Assembly (NCBI GenBank): GCA_958450325.1 | Contig: OY288259.1 | Location: 23,058,734 to 23,122,733, forward strand | DNA: 64,000 nt | Direction: 5' to 3' | DNA from: Agrostemma githago | Taxonomy: Eukaryota; Streptophyta; Magnoliopsida; Caryophyllales; Caryophyllaceae | Part shown: positions 46,210 to 58,556 of the stretch, one piece after another | How positions within the stretch are numbered: position 1 is the stretch's first letter | How the letters are laid out: every line of letters starts with the position of its first letter | Translations under genes and position numbers: made by a program | Notes under the pieces: generated by a model | What the model was told of the DNA's origin: nothing | The model's database searches: none | Seen by the model: the letters and a program-made list of their open reading frames with translations, nothing else

Positions 46210-47495
46210 CCTATAACCCATCTTGGCGACACACATGACAAACGGGGTTCTAGCGCGCTATAGTGGCCTAGGTCGCATCCGGGTTCTCGCTACTTAGATC
46301 GACCTAGGGGTCGTCCTCACCGGGCTCTCGCAACTTAGTGAGGGAACCGAACCCACAAACAAACTATCACCCACAAGAGAAAGGCAAGAAAAACAAGTAT
46401 ATGCAACTACTTAGTCATTCAAGCATTTCAACAAACATGTGATATGCACCAAACCAAGAGGAAACCCAAATCTTCCACCAACATCTCCAACAATCCCTTA
46501 ATCACCCAATTAACACCCTAATCACCCTAATAACCCTAGCAAGAACACTACTCTAACATATCTAAAGTAAAAACAAACATAACCAAGGTAAACAAACTCA
46601 AACAACCAAACATACAAAAAAGATACTAGTGAAAATGATGAACAACAATCAAAGGTTAAAACTTGAACAACATAAACAAGATTAAGAGAAAGGGAAAAGG
46701 ATTATACCAAACTAGAGGATGGAAGTAAGAATAAGAACTTGTATAAAAGAGAAAACCCAAAATAATCATCCAAGGTTGTCGAGCTTGGTGAAGATCTTCA
46801 AGAATTCCTTAATACAAGAGCTAATCTATGATTAACTACTAATTATCGACTAATCTACACTAATCTAATCTAATCTAACCTAAAGTAGTCTAGGGTTTAA
46901 TGTCTAAAGGAGTGCATAACATTTACAAAACAAGGGAAGAGTATATATATAGGGTTACAAGTGGAAAGGAGGGGAAACAAACAAGCGCGGGTTACAGCTA
47001 GGCCGTCCCGGCCGAGACGGGGTGGTCCCGGTCGTGACGGGGTCGGTCCCGGTCGTGAAGCCATGCTCCCGGTCGGGATAGGCCCTGGACAGTAGCCTCC
47101 TTGTTCGTGCACCTCATCCCGAACGGGATGAGGTCATCCCGAACAGGATGAGTCTTTTAGGCCTCCCATATGAACTTTTTGGTCTCTCCTTGTTTATCAT
47201 GGGCTTCCCATCGATTCTCGAGACTCGGGATCGGGTCTCGGAGGCTCGGGATTGGGTCCCAAGGTCTCGGGGTCGATTCCAAGGGATCGAGTCATCGTTC
47301 CTTTACTCCGTTGGCTCCAAAATGTGTATGTATCGAGTCGGAATCGCTCCAACTCTTCCAAATTGGCCTCGGGAACCTGAAACGAAGTAAAGGAAGCATA
47401 AGAAGCCCATAAATCGCTCCCAAGGAGCGATTCCACAAGGAAATTGGAACCAAAACACTACAAAATAGGCACTACAAACGACACATATCATGTGT

Positions 47496-48700
47496 CTAGG
47501 ATTAAAAACTTTTCGAAAACCCGATTACAAACTTATTACAAGAGTTTACATTCCATTGTAGGTAACCCATTGTAGATTTCGGACCTTAATCTAGGAGAAT
47601 GACTATAAGTCAATGAACTTGTTGATCCTTTAGCTTGAGTCCACCTTTTCTACTAGAGGTTTACTTTGGGGTTTGCACTTGACCACCTTGACCACCCATG
47701 GAGAATTTAGGCATTGGTTTCCGCATCCCGTTTTCTAGGTGACCTTGCTCGAATGACCATTGCACCTTTAGTCCAAATTCTTTCCGCCTTTTTGTGGGTT
47801 ATCAGGGAATGGCGCGCGTTCTCGTTTACCTATTTTTCCTCCACCTATACATCGCCACAATAAGTTTACACAAAAATAACCTCCAAGCTTGGTTGCAAAC
47901 CACATCAAAAGCCAAAAAGGGCAAACCAATGCAAGAGAAAAGGGCACAAAAATATGAAAAACAAAGGAGAGAAAATGAGCATCAATGAAAATCGTATCAT
48001 CAAAAACATCTAAAAAAAGCCCTTTGATCTACTTTTTGCCGTGAAATGCCTACTAGAGGATCGAGTCCCGAGGTAGGAAGATAACGGTGATTAGTCAATC
48101 CACCCAAAAAATTCTAATAACTCCACCTTTTTGTTTGGGCTAATTTTGGAAATTCGATTTGGAACGACCCTCTTGGCCTTAGCCGAAGAGAGCGGGATTG
48201 CACCTACCTACAGTGTCGAACAACTCCATGGTTCGCTGAGTCCACTCTGTTTACCACCCCGTCGTACCCATTTAGAAGATTAGGAGGACCTAGCTAAGTC
48301 ATCAACACCTTTATTGCTTTAATGTCATACTATTAGGCTTTGGTCCTTGTCTACATGGGTGATTTATCTTAGAAATTTATGATTATTTTAGGTAAGTATT
48401 CGGTGTCTTCCCCACCGTCTCGATGAGGGATTCAGTGTTTTTTTTGGCTTTGGATGCGTCTATTCATTCGTGTTATGTGTGTTTGTGTGTTTAGTCGCAT
48501 CCACCATTTTGAGCAAGCCCCAGCTTGCCTTGCATGTGAGTACTCTACCTCATGGGTACTCCGATGTGAGTTGAAAGGACGGAGCGGGCCCGTTAATTAC
48601 CCCGTATCCGCTTAGCATAGTCTAGCTAGTAGCAGTAGTTTGTAATTTCTGTTTGGCTCTTTGCTCGAGGACGAGCAACGGTTTAGTGTGAGGGAATCGA
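47496..48700 (+). other. Athila-like 3' non-coding interior, second part, with polypurine tract
   Basis: This continues from 12354 once the composite is removed. It aligns block by block with the sense strand of 15230-13946 (TTCGAAAACCCG; TTGAGTCCACC; GACCACC; GAACGACCCTCTTGGC; CATACTATTAGG). It ends in CGAGGACGAGCAACGG and the tract TTTAGTGTGAGGGAA directly before the LTR. No convincing gene; short frames are not conserved. Confidence 0.75.
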
Positions 48701-49373
48701 TGTGTGCTAAATTTAGGGCTTTTTCGTCCCATTTAGACTCGTTTTTCCCTCGTTTTGCGAGACTAGAGTGCGACTATCGCCATATTTTAAGTCTTTCTCG
48801 CATTAGCGTCCCTCTTATGCGTTTTACGTGTTTTTGGTAGGTTTTCTATTGATTTTGATAGGATTTGGCAACGACAGCATGATTGAGCTTCCACGAGCAC
48901 AAGAGAGGGAATACCGTCCGAAAAGTAAAACGCAAAACGTAAAGTTCAAAGCCATCCAATAAAACGACGAAGAATGAGACAAGAAAAGAGGCCAGAAAAC
49001 CATCGGGAGAAGTTTCACCGATGAGAAATGATCGGGCGAAGTTTCGCCCGATGACAATTTTACCTGCCCAAAGATCTTCAGAAAAATCTCTCCAGCGGGC
49101 GAAATGACCGGGCGAAACTTTCACCCATCGGGTGAAGTTTTGCCTGACGGTTAAGATGCCAAAAAATGCAAAACTGGAAAGAAACCCATCGGGTGAACCC
49201 ACCGGGTGAAGTTTCACCCGGCGGTATTGGCTCCTGCATGGCAGATTTCACAGGGTGAAGTTTCACCATATGAAGGCTTATTGGGTGGAAGTCTCACTAA
49301 TGGAGAAAAAAGTTGGATTTGGGCTTGAGCTTAAGGATCCATTAAGGCTTTACTATATATATAGATACCCTAG

Positions 49374-50911
49374 TGATGGTGGGATTTGTCGTGGATCCCG
49401 ACACCAAATAAAGGATCTAATCCTAACTAGGTAGCTAGGGTAAGTCGGGTCGAACCACAAGGACGGAAAAGGAGTTTAGACTAAGGTTTGACTAAGGACT
49501 AGACTAAGTCACAAGGAAACAAGGAAGAGGAATTAACGAAAATTTATTAACTACAACAATTACTAGGCTAGGGAACAAGACTAAACAAACTAAGACAATG
49601 AAAAGAGAATAAAACTATGATTATGAAAGAACTAATGATGACATAAACTAAACGAATGAACTAGAACTAAATTCAAACAACAAACTAGAGGAATAATAGC
49701 TAAGATGAAGAAGAAATCAATAAGAGAAGGACTAGGATTAGGTCGGGTTCAAGGGTGTCGAAACAATCAAGAGAAAGCAAGAATGAAGGGGTAGTCAAGC
49801 TATCTAGGCATAATCCGGGCTCTCGCTCCAAAACCGTCCTAGAGGTCACCCGTTCTCGCGCAAAAACCCATCCTAGCAACATACAAGGTCACAAGAAGAA
49901 GGCAAGAAGCATTTCATCAAATATGATCCATGCATACAACCAAGAAGCAACCTAAACAACCACCAACACCCTACACAAACCCTTAATCACCCATGAAGAC
50001 ACCCAATCCCCTACTAATCCTAGCAAGAGTACTACTCACTCATGTTCAAGATAGTAAACCCAACAACCATAATGAAACAAGCATAAACATGGACATTCAT
50101 AATGGAATATTGAAGATTACTAAGCATAAACACAAATGAAAACTAAGTAGAAGAGATTAGGAAGAAGATGAATTATACCAATACCAAAGGATGAACAAAA
50201 GATTGAATCTTTGCATAAATAAACCCAAAGGAAGATTTCCAATGTTGTCAATAGAGTAGATCAACCCAAAAAGTCTTCAATATTACAAAGATGAAACAAG
50301 GATTAAACTAAGATTAAGGCTTAATGAAAAGTGATTAGGGAAGGATTAAGCTAATCTACACTACTCTAAGCTAATCTAACCTAAAGTATATCTAGGGTTT
50401 CCTCCATGCTTAAAACAATACAAGAGGGGGAGTATATATAGGGTTCCATAAGTGAGAGAATTAAAAGAATGAAGCGGAGTGCGAGCTGGGCCCGTCCCGC
50501 CGGGATGGTGATGGTCCCGGTCCGGATGGGGGTGGTCCCGGTCGGAAAGGTGGTGGTTCCGGTCGGGATCATTCTACAGTAGCTCGTTTCTTCTCGTCTT
50601 TACTTCAGGTCTCGAGATTGTATTCCAGGTCAGGAATACGAGTACGAGTATTCCCGGTCGGGAATACAAGTGACATGGCCGTAAAGCTTCATGGGTCGAT
50701 CATCCTTTACTCCTAAGCGATGTCGTGACTCGGGATTGGTTCGTATGACGATGAAAAGGACTCAGAAAGTCGAGTTCTGCGCCAAATGAACCTACAAGCA
50801 CAATCATAGCTGCAAGAGACATTAATAGCACAAAACCGCTTCTAAAAGCGGTTAAATCAAAGAAAAATCAAGTAAAGCAGGAAGGAAAGATGGTATAAAT
50901 CAAGCATATCA
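49374..50911 (-). mobile_element. Solo LTR of the TGATGG family
   Basis: 1538 bp from TGATGGTGGGATTTGTCGTGG to CATATCA, flanked by the 5-bp duplication CCTAG (49369-49373, 50912-50916). It has a TATA run (about 50433-50440) and CCCGGTCGGGA palindromes (50497-50570), but no interior. It is clearly more diverged from the other LTRs of the family, so it is probably an older or different subfamily. It formed by LTR-LTR recombination. Confidence 0.92.
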
Positions 50912-51295
50912 CCTAGTTAGTTGCACATGATCTCTCACTTATCTCTTCATTATCACTAGAACCACTCTATTAGCATTTTACATCATTTTCATTAGCTTAG
51001 ATAGTAAACTAGTAGTAGATCTTCATAGTTTTCATCAATTTCTTTATCAATTCTCTAGATTTACATTCAAGCTTTGTAAGGATTCAAGTTTTTATTGAAG
51101 ATTCTTAGAGATTATTAAAGGATTAGTGAAAAATCCTTTGTCCTCTTCATCAAGAATCATTTTATTTATTTATGCAATCTTCTTCTTTATTGTTGATCTT
51201 CATAGTTGGTATATTTCTCTTCCACTCCCTATTCTCTAGACTAGATTTAATTTCATTCGTTCATTGTTGCACCGTTTCTATTTATTTTACTTGCA

Positions 51296-51640
51296 TCATT
51301 CTTAGATCGTTTTATTGTTTATTTTGTTGATTGTAATTTTATTCATCGTTTTGATGTTATTTTCTCTAGATTTAATTTCCATCGTTTTATGGCTTATTTT
51401 GTTGATTGCTATTTCATTCATCGTTTTGTCGTTATTTTCTTTAGATTTCAATTGTGTTGCTCTTTGATCGTTTTTGTTGTCTTGTTGTTATTTTCATAAG
51501 TCTTACTTTTACTGCCCTTAGATCGCTTTATAGTTTATTTAGTAGATCGTGATTTTCTTTATTGTTTTGTTGTTATTTCCTCTAGATTCAATTATTATGC
51601 ATGTTTTAGTTGTTTTCTCCTTTGTTATTGTTTTATTAGT
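51296..51640. repeat. Degenerate tandem repeats within the Athila-like LTR
   Basis: Blocks of roughly 100 bp recur, each with ATCGTTTTAT.GTTTATTTTGTTGATTG and a TTATTTTCTCTAGATTT end. Three to four diverged copies can be seen. Confidence 0.6.
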
Positions 51641-52230
51641 TTCCATTATGAATTGTAAGTAGATTTCTTGTTGGGGGGTTTAAGAAGGAAGATCTTGGAT
51701 TATCTGAATTGAGGAGTTTTGGTTGGTTTCTTGCTTGTTGGTTTATCTTGCTTAAGGTTGTTGTGTCATTGTTGTTTTAGTTACCGACCTTGACTCATTT
51801 CTATCAATATGGGGAAACTCGGGGTAGAAATTACCTTAACTTGAGAGTTACCCTTCTTCGCCATGAAAGCGGGATTTTAGGTGAGTTGGGTGAAGAAACC
51901 GAAAGGTGGCATTCTCCCTATACCAATGTTGTGACTGACCCGATTCCGATTTTCTTAGACCCTATTTTCCGATTCCCGACTTTCCCCTAACACCTTTTCC
52001 ATATTTGATCATCTCGTTATTTATTGCATTTTAGTATAGACTCGTCCCTTAAAACCTCCCACTAGATCCCAAACACGTCACTTCTACTTAATTCCGTTCC
52101 GTTTCCCTAGACCGACCTCGACTTACCACGAATACACTAGTTGTTTTTGTGTTATTACGAGTCTTACAAATATTATTTTGATCCCCCATCCTTCGCTAAA
52201 CGACCGATCCGATTGGGAGGCGATCACTAC

Positions 52231-52446
52231 CTAATGGGCCGGGTCTACCTCAATATTATCAAATTCATATCCATCGTCGGCGTTATCGTCACGCATCAGG
52301 GCATGTGGCACAGAACTGCAACCTTCGCTGGACATAGTCATCCTCTCCATCAACATCTCTATCGTCTTCCTCTGCTTCTGCATCTCGGGTTCTTGTTGAA
52401 ACTGACGTTCTTCCATTCTCTACAAGTCCTCTTTCAGTTTCATGTT
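52231..52446 (-). pseudogene. CACTA TNPA-like protein, C-terminal exon part
   Basis: On the minus strand this reads MEERQFQQEPEMQKQRKTIE and on to YEFDNIEVDPAH and a stop. It is the coiled-coil tail of the gene whose remainder lies at 60309-61203. The two parts are joined by the ATGTT duplication of the element inserted at 52447. An in-frame TAG precedes MEERQF. Confidence 0.6.
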
Positions 52447-54063
52447 TGATGGGAGGGATTTGTCGTGGAATCCCAACCGTCAATAATATAACCGGCTATT
52501 CCTACGGTAGATAGGGCAAGTCGGGTCGAATCCACGGGGACGGTAAGAGGCGTCTAGACTAGGTCGGCCCAAATACTAGACTAAGTCAACGAGCTAAACT
52601 AAAGAATGAAAGGAGGGGAGAGAGCTAGACTATCACTAAGGCTAAGGAGAAATAACTAAGGAGAACGAGCTAGGATTAGGTCGGGGTCAAAGGGGTAACG
52701 GAATGGTCAAGGGAGGACTAGAGTGAAGGAGGTAGTAGGGAATCTAGGTTGGTCCGGGCTCTCGCAACTCAGACTCACCTAGAGGTTCCAACTAAAACCC
52801 ATCTCGTCGATACACAACACAAACGGGGTTCTAGCGCGCTATAGGCCTAGGTCGCATCCGGGCTCTCGCTACTTAGACCGGCCTAGGGGTCGTCCTCACC
52901 GGGCTCTCGCAACATAATGAGGGGACCGAACCCACAAACAAACTAACGCCCACGAAAGAAAGGCAAGAAAACAAGCATTCGTACATACTTAGTTATTCAA
53001 GCAATTCAACAAACATGTGATGTGCATCAAACAAGAGGAAACCCAAATCTTCCTCCAACATCTCCAACAAACCCTTAATCACCCAATTAACACCCTAATC
53101 ACCTTACTAACCATAGCAAGAACACTACTCTAACATATCTAATCTAGAATTAACACTAACAAGGAGAATCATCAACGAAACAAAACAAACATAAACGAAC
53201 AAGTGAAAACAATAAACAACAATCAAAGATTAAAACTTGGATGATTAAACATGAGAGATTAAAGGAAAAGAGGAAAGAAAGATTGTGCCAACTACAAGGG
53301 ATGAAAAGGAGAACACTTGCATAGAAGATAACCCAAATTCATCCACCAAGGTTGTCAATCTTGGATGGATTCTTCAAGAGATCCAATATTACAAGCTTAA
53401 ACTAAGATTAACTACTAATTACCGACTAATCTACACTAATCTAATCTAATCTAACCTAAAGTAGTCTAGGGTTTTTGGTCTAATGAAGTGCATAAGCTTA
53501 ACATAACAAGGGAAGAGTATATATAGGGTTACAAATGAAAGGGAGAAGAAAAGAAAACAAAGCGGAGTAGCAGTGGCCCGTCCCGGCCGAGACGGGGTGG
53601 TCCCGGTCGGGACGAGGTCGATCCCGGTCGGGACGCCTCCATCCCGATCGGGATGGGCCCAGGTCAGCAGCTTCTCTTTTTGCTCCTTCATCCCGAACGG
53701 GATGAGCTTATCCCGAACGGGATGAGCCTTGTAGGCCTCCATTATGATCTTTTGGTCCCTCCTTGCTTCTCATGGGCTTCTCACCGATTCTCGGGACTCG
53801 GGATCGGGTCTCGGAGGCTCGGGATTTGGTCCCAAGGTCTCGGGGTCGATTCCAAGGCATCGAGTCATCGTTCCTTAGTTTCGTTGGCTCCAAAATGTGT
53901 ATGTATAGAGTCGGAATCGCTCCAACTCTTCCAAATCGGTCTCGGGAACCTGAAACGAACTAAAGGAAGCATAAGAAGCCCCTAAACCGCTCCCAAGGAG
54001 CGATTCTACAAGGAAAACGGGACCAAAACACTAAAAAATAGGCACTACAAATAACACTTATCA

Positions 54064-57000
54064 ACTCCCCCACACTTAACCCTTACTCGCCCTCGACTAA
54101 GCACATACTACTACTAAACTATCCGAGTGGGTATTAGCGCACCCTACGCCCCTTCAACTCACGCGAGTGCACTTAGAGGACAAGTGCCCTCCGCAAAGCA
54201 AGTTGGGTCTTGCGACAAAACTGTGGATGCAACCGGACACAAAACACATAAATAAACAAACAAACACACAAACAAACACATAATCGGTTGCACCCAAAAC
54301 AAAAGAAATACCGCTTCCCTCAAAAAGCGGTGAATGAAACACCGCTTTAGGACTCGAGGTAATTGACAACGTTCCCAAGCTAGACATACAAACCAAGGTG
54401 AACTAAACCCTAATAGTATGACGATAAAGCAACGAAAACGATGGTAACTTACCTAGGTCCTCCTAACTTTCTAAAACCGTACTACGGGATGATCGGCGGA
54501 GTGGAAAGATGAAGAACCACGGTGTTAGTCTACACTGTAGATAAGTGAGACCTCGCCCCCTTTAGCGTGAGCCAAGAGGGTCGTCCCGTTTCCAAAAACC
54601 GCCTAACTAGTCCAAGTAAAAAGGTGGAAAACATGCAAAATGAGGGAATACCGACTAATGCCGCTATCATCCTTCCTAGGGACTCGGTCCTTTGGTAGGC
54701 TCTTCACGGCAAAAGTTCGGAAAAAGGCTTATTTTTGTGGGGATTTCTTTTTGTGAGACGGATTTTCTTTTGGCATTTTCTTTCCTTTTGACGTTTTTGC
54801 TTTGTTTTGCCATGCCATTTCTTTTTCTTCTTTTCTATTTTCTTTTTGGCTTTTGTGCCTTTTCTTTTTCTTCATTCTTTTCTTTCTTTCATTTTTTTCT
54901 TTCTTTTTCTTTTCTTTGCCCTTTTGGCAAGATTTGGCATTTTTGGCATTTCTTTGACAATTGAGAAAGAGAGACATCAACAAATTGCATTTTATTTGTC
55001 TGGAATGTGTAGGAGGTAGGTGAATGGGAGAGTCGGGGAGCGTCCTTCCCTTCAAACCCACAAAAAGTGGAGAACTTGGACTAATCAAACACCTAAGCAC
55101 GGTCATCTAGGGGACGAGACTCGGTAACCAAGGCCCTTTCACACCGTGGGTGGTCATAATGGTCAAAAGTGCAAATCCCGCAGTAAATCTCTAGTAAGCT
55201 AGGTGGACTCAAGGTAAAGGACCAACGAAATCCTTGATTTAGGGTCATTCTACTAGGTTAAAGTCCAAGACTTGATTTACACTAATAGGAGGGGAAAGAT
55301 AGACACTCACACACTAGCCTCTAAACCGGGTTTTCGAAAACGGTTTACGCACAAGACACACAACACAACACAAAACAAAGACAAGACGAAAACGAACGGA
55401 AGAAAATGAAACAAGAGCAACAAAACAAAACAAGAACAAAACAAGGTAAAACAAAACACATAGACAAAACAAACACCACCCCTATCATTCAAACAAGTCT
55501 CCAAATCAACTTCAAACTTTACAAAGCTCCACCCGAGCACACCACAACACACAAATCCTCCAAACTCCACAAGGAACAAAGAGGAAAAAGGGGTGAAGAG
55601 ATGTTACCGGTAGTCTTGAAAGCTCTCCAAAGCTATCGGCGATTAAGCAACCTATAAGGAAAAAGGGAGGCGAACACGCACACAAAAAAAATATACGACA
55701 CAATGACACAAAAGGAAAACACACAAAAGAAAAATCTTTTTTGATTTTTGTGAATTTTTTTTTTCAAATTTTTGGGGATTTTTAAGATTTTTTCGGAAAA
55801 AAACTAAGAAAATAGACTAAACTATACTAGAATATCGCTCCCCCACACTTAAATCGAGCCATGTCCTCATGCTCGATCGTAGGGTGCGGAGAGACAAAAG
55901 AAAAAGAAAAGAAACTACGAAAATAAAGCTAAAAAACAAAAAATAAGGTGAAGGAAAGGTAGAAGGTGCCCGGCCGGGGTGTAGTCAAGTCACCATGGGC
56001 CGAGACAAGAAAGAGATATGGATGGGGGAAGAAAGAAAAAAAAGGAAATAAAAGGAAATGGGAGGGGAGGGCTAGGTGTAATCAAGTCACCTAGCCCGGA
56101 TTCCGCCTAAATCCGACTAGATCCTCAAAAAAAAGAATGTGAAAATCTTGTAAAAACTTGGATTTTGAAATGACTCTCGATGTAGTCACATCATCGAGAG
56201 TCGGGAGCAACAACTACCGAGGCCTCGAAGGCCACTAAGATACCATGACTCAAAATAAGGAGAAGGGGAGTAAACAAAGGAAAACAAGCAATAAAAGACG
56301 GAAAAGAAAGGATAGTTGCCGTACCATAGGTTAGCAACTCACTCTCACCATCGTCTCACATATCAATATAGGCACTTGCTTGTCTTCATCATTGCTATCC
56401 CGCTTCATTCTCGATAAGATCGCATGGTAGAGGTGGTAAAGGTGTGAGGGGGGTGGGATTTGATGTGGATCTAGGTGTAAAGTGAGGTGTACGGGTCATA
56501 TGATAGGAGTAAGGAGGAGTAGGGAGGTTGGGAGGGGGTATAATTGATGGGTGGAGTCAAAGGGGACCATCCCGGTCGGGATGGATGGTCCCGATCGGGT
56601 TGATAAACCCTTCCCGATCGGGAAGCTCTCGTCCCGGTCGGGAACACACTCCAGTGAGTCCGAATTTTTGCACCATCATCCCGATCGGGATGGCTCCTTC
56701 CCGGTCGGGATTCCTCATCATTCCCGGTCGGGAAGCCCTCTTCCCGGTCGGGATGAGTCTTCTTTGCTTCCCCAAGCCCAAAAGCTTATCATAAGCTTCA
56801 AAAACCGACTTCCTCGCTCGCAAACCAAACTCCATCATCAACGACTCCTTTCTAGGAGTCACCTTCACTTCACCTATCACAATAAACTCAATCTATACAT
56901 CAAATTCACTCCCTCACATCGCTCATCAAAATACCAAATCAATCACAAGAATCCCACAAAAACAATGGAAGTCCTAGAAACAAAAATCACAAATACAAGC

Positions 57001-57090
57001 ACAAGAATTCTAAAGAAGAGAGGAGGGGAATATACAACATGACGGTTCTTTTAGGAACTCCGTCAAACCTAGGATGGTGGACTCCATTCT
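54064..57090 (-). other. 3' non-coding interior of the right-hand element
   Basis: Same order of blocks as 13946-16936: hairpin (54310-54332), pyrimidine tract (54770-54930), GGGCTAGGTGACTTGATTACACC-like blocks (56070-56095), palindromes (56570-56760) and the ORF-stop hairpin (57041-57064). The minus frame 56557-56880 repeats the conserved ARKSVFEAYDKL segment. Confidence 0.7.
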
Positions 57091-58433
57091 TCAACCATAG
57101 CCCTCAAGGGCATGGAGGAGCAAGTCGAACGCGCTACCGACATCGTAGTGAAGGCCCAAGAAGCGCTCGAGCTTAACCGACCTCCACGGCCTCCAAGGAG
57201 GAGGCAAGAAGTAGGATTCCCAAGACCCAAAATTATCTTCAAAGTAGTCTCCGGGGTCTCTCCATCCTACGAGCTCTACCGATCTCTTATTCCCTATGCA
57301 TTGCCTCGAATCACAAGCAAGCTTCATCTCCAAAAAACAAGGCACAAAAAGCGGTTTTGGCCTCCTCTCCTCAATGCACACCCCCACACTTACCTCAAGT
57401 TGTGGTTCCCCATCTTCATCACTCGGCCCCACATCATCTTGGAGATGAGGATCGAAACTTCTACTGGCGGTTTCAATCTCTTCCAAGTCATTGCTTGGTT
57501 CACTAGCTAGGGGCTCTTGATGCATATCCATATTCTCGGACATGGGCAACTGGAGGCAATAAATTTCACCCAACAACTTCACGAATTCTACCAACCCATC
57601 CAACTCACTATCCTCCTCCAATTCCTCACCAATGTTGCCTTCACCAAGGGTCATCTCCTCATTCGTCTCTTTTTGGGTAGACGATTGAGGTTCTTCAAAG
57701 CAAATCTCTCCTCCAAAGGGAACTACATCGGCGACTTCATGGTTAGGTTGGTCCTCTTTCTCAAGTGGGCATCCTTCATCTAATTGCGATGTTCGGGATA
57801 AAAGCATTACGGTTTTAGCCGCTAACGCGTCTAATCGAGCATTCCTCGCCTCATTTTCCCTTAGAATTTGGGCCATCAATTCATTTTGTTCTCTTTGCAT
57901 TTGGATGGCCATTTCTTGGGTGCTCCTTTGCATTTGAAGAATAGATTGAAACACCTCCATGTCGGGAAATTGATGATCATTGGGGTCTTGTAAAGGCTCC
58001 TTGAAAATCTTGATGATGCCCAAGGGGTGAGGCATCATATTGTTGGTAGTGGGGTTGAGGTGATTGGTAGTATTGTGGGTCATAGGGTTCATATTGTGGT
58101 TGGGGTGTAGGGTAATATGGTGGGTCTTGGGGGTATTGGCTTCCACAAGGTAAATCTTGAGTGAACATGGTGGGGTCACAATCATAACTTGAGTAATAGT
58201 CACCATGATCGTAGGATTGGTAATCGTTCACTTGTTGGTAGCCGTTTTCATAGCCTTGAAGTTCATACCCACTAGAGTCACCCCAAGAAGCTTGATAGTG
58301 GTAGGGACGTCATGTCATACCCTTGGTTCATGGAAGAAGAGTGGTAGCTCATATCGGCTTCCATGTGTGGGGAGTTTAGATCAAACCCCATGCTTGCTCA
58401 AAAATCGTAGTCCATACCCGGTTGGAAACCACT
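57091..58433 (-). pseudogene. Tyr/Gln-rich element protein, degraded copy
   Basis: The ATG position (58433) and all regions of the 448-aa protein can be followed. However, a stop appears about 12 codons in (TGA in place of an Arg codon near 58397), and an extra G near 57990 shifts the frame. The coiled coil, acidic region and Trp-rich C-terminus (57091 to about 57985) remain open. This copy has the longer middle region of the 448-aa form (MAQILRENEARNARLDALAA). Confidence 0.8.
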
Positions 58434-58530
58434 CATCCTAGCAACCGTCCGTTTAAGCGGCTCTGAGTTGCAAGAAGAAGATAATCACCACCTCTAAGCA
58501 CAAACTGTAGACTAAGAACAAACGTGAGAA

Positions 58531-58556
58531 GTCTAGTGCTTTTTTGGGCACTAGAC
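58531..58556. ncRNA. Leader hairpin, right-hand element
   Basis: GTCTAGTGC and GCACTAGAC pair perfectly, as at 18378-18402. Confidence 0.5.

Larger units (their letters stand above)
42433..46270. repeat. Tandem segmental duplication, second copy
   Basis: Nearly identical to 38595-42432, with a few substitutions and a one-base homopolymer difference near 43355. It brings an extra LTR start at 42488. Real LTR sequence resumes at 46271 (GGTCGCATCC). Confidence 0.88.
12355..47490 (-). mobile_element. 35-kb composite retrotransposon locus with one target duplication
   Basis: The outermost LTR ends are at 12355 and 47490, and both are flanked by TGTGT (12350-12354 and 47491-47495). Outside them, the sequence joins into one continuous Athila-like 3' interior. 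The order is complete LTR, interior, complete LTR, truncated interior, six tandem LTR-interior units, and a terminal LTR broken by a duplicated hAT. A single insertion that later expanded by unequal recombination explains one duplication around so many LTRs. Confidence 0.85.
38651..47490 (-). repeat. Terminal LTR of the composite, expanded by hAT insertion and duplication
   Basis: LTR sequence is at 38651-39008, interrupted by the hAT and the duplication, and continues 46218-47490. It includes TATA and palindromes (47000-47155) and a complete end TATCA. Removing the hAT and the duplicated segment leaves a normal LTR of about 1.6 kb. The outer target duplication TGTGT follows at 47491. Confidence 0.85.
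48701..52180 (+). repeat. Athila-like 3' LTR, interrupted by a solo LTR
   Basis: It starts TGTGTGCTAAATTTAGGG after the polypurine tract. A cluster of GGGTGAAGTTTCACCC-type repeats (about 49000-49275) precedes a TATA box (49354-49363). The sequence is split at 49373/50912 by the solo LTR and continues with a stretch that matches 1-60 in reverse. The right end is not certain: sequence clearly belonging to the CACTA gene begins near 52230, so I place the boundary loosely. Confidence 0.65.

Noticed and set aside
51790..51990. A 66-codon plus-strand frame
   Set aside because: It lies in or near the Athila-like LTR end, has no recognisable domain and no conserved partner in the window.
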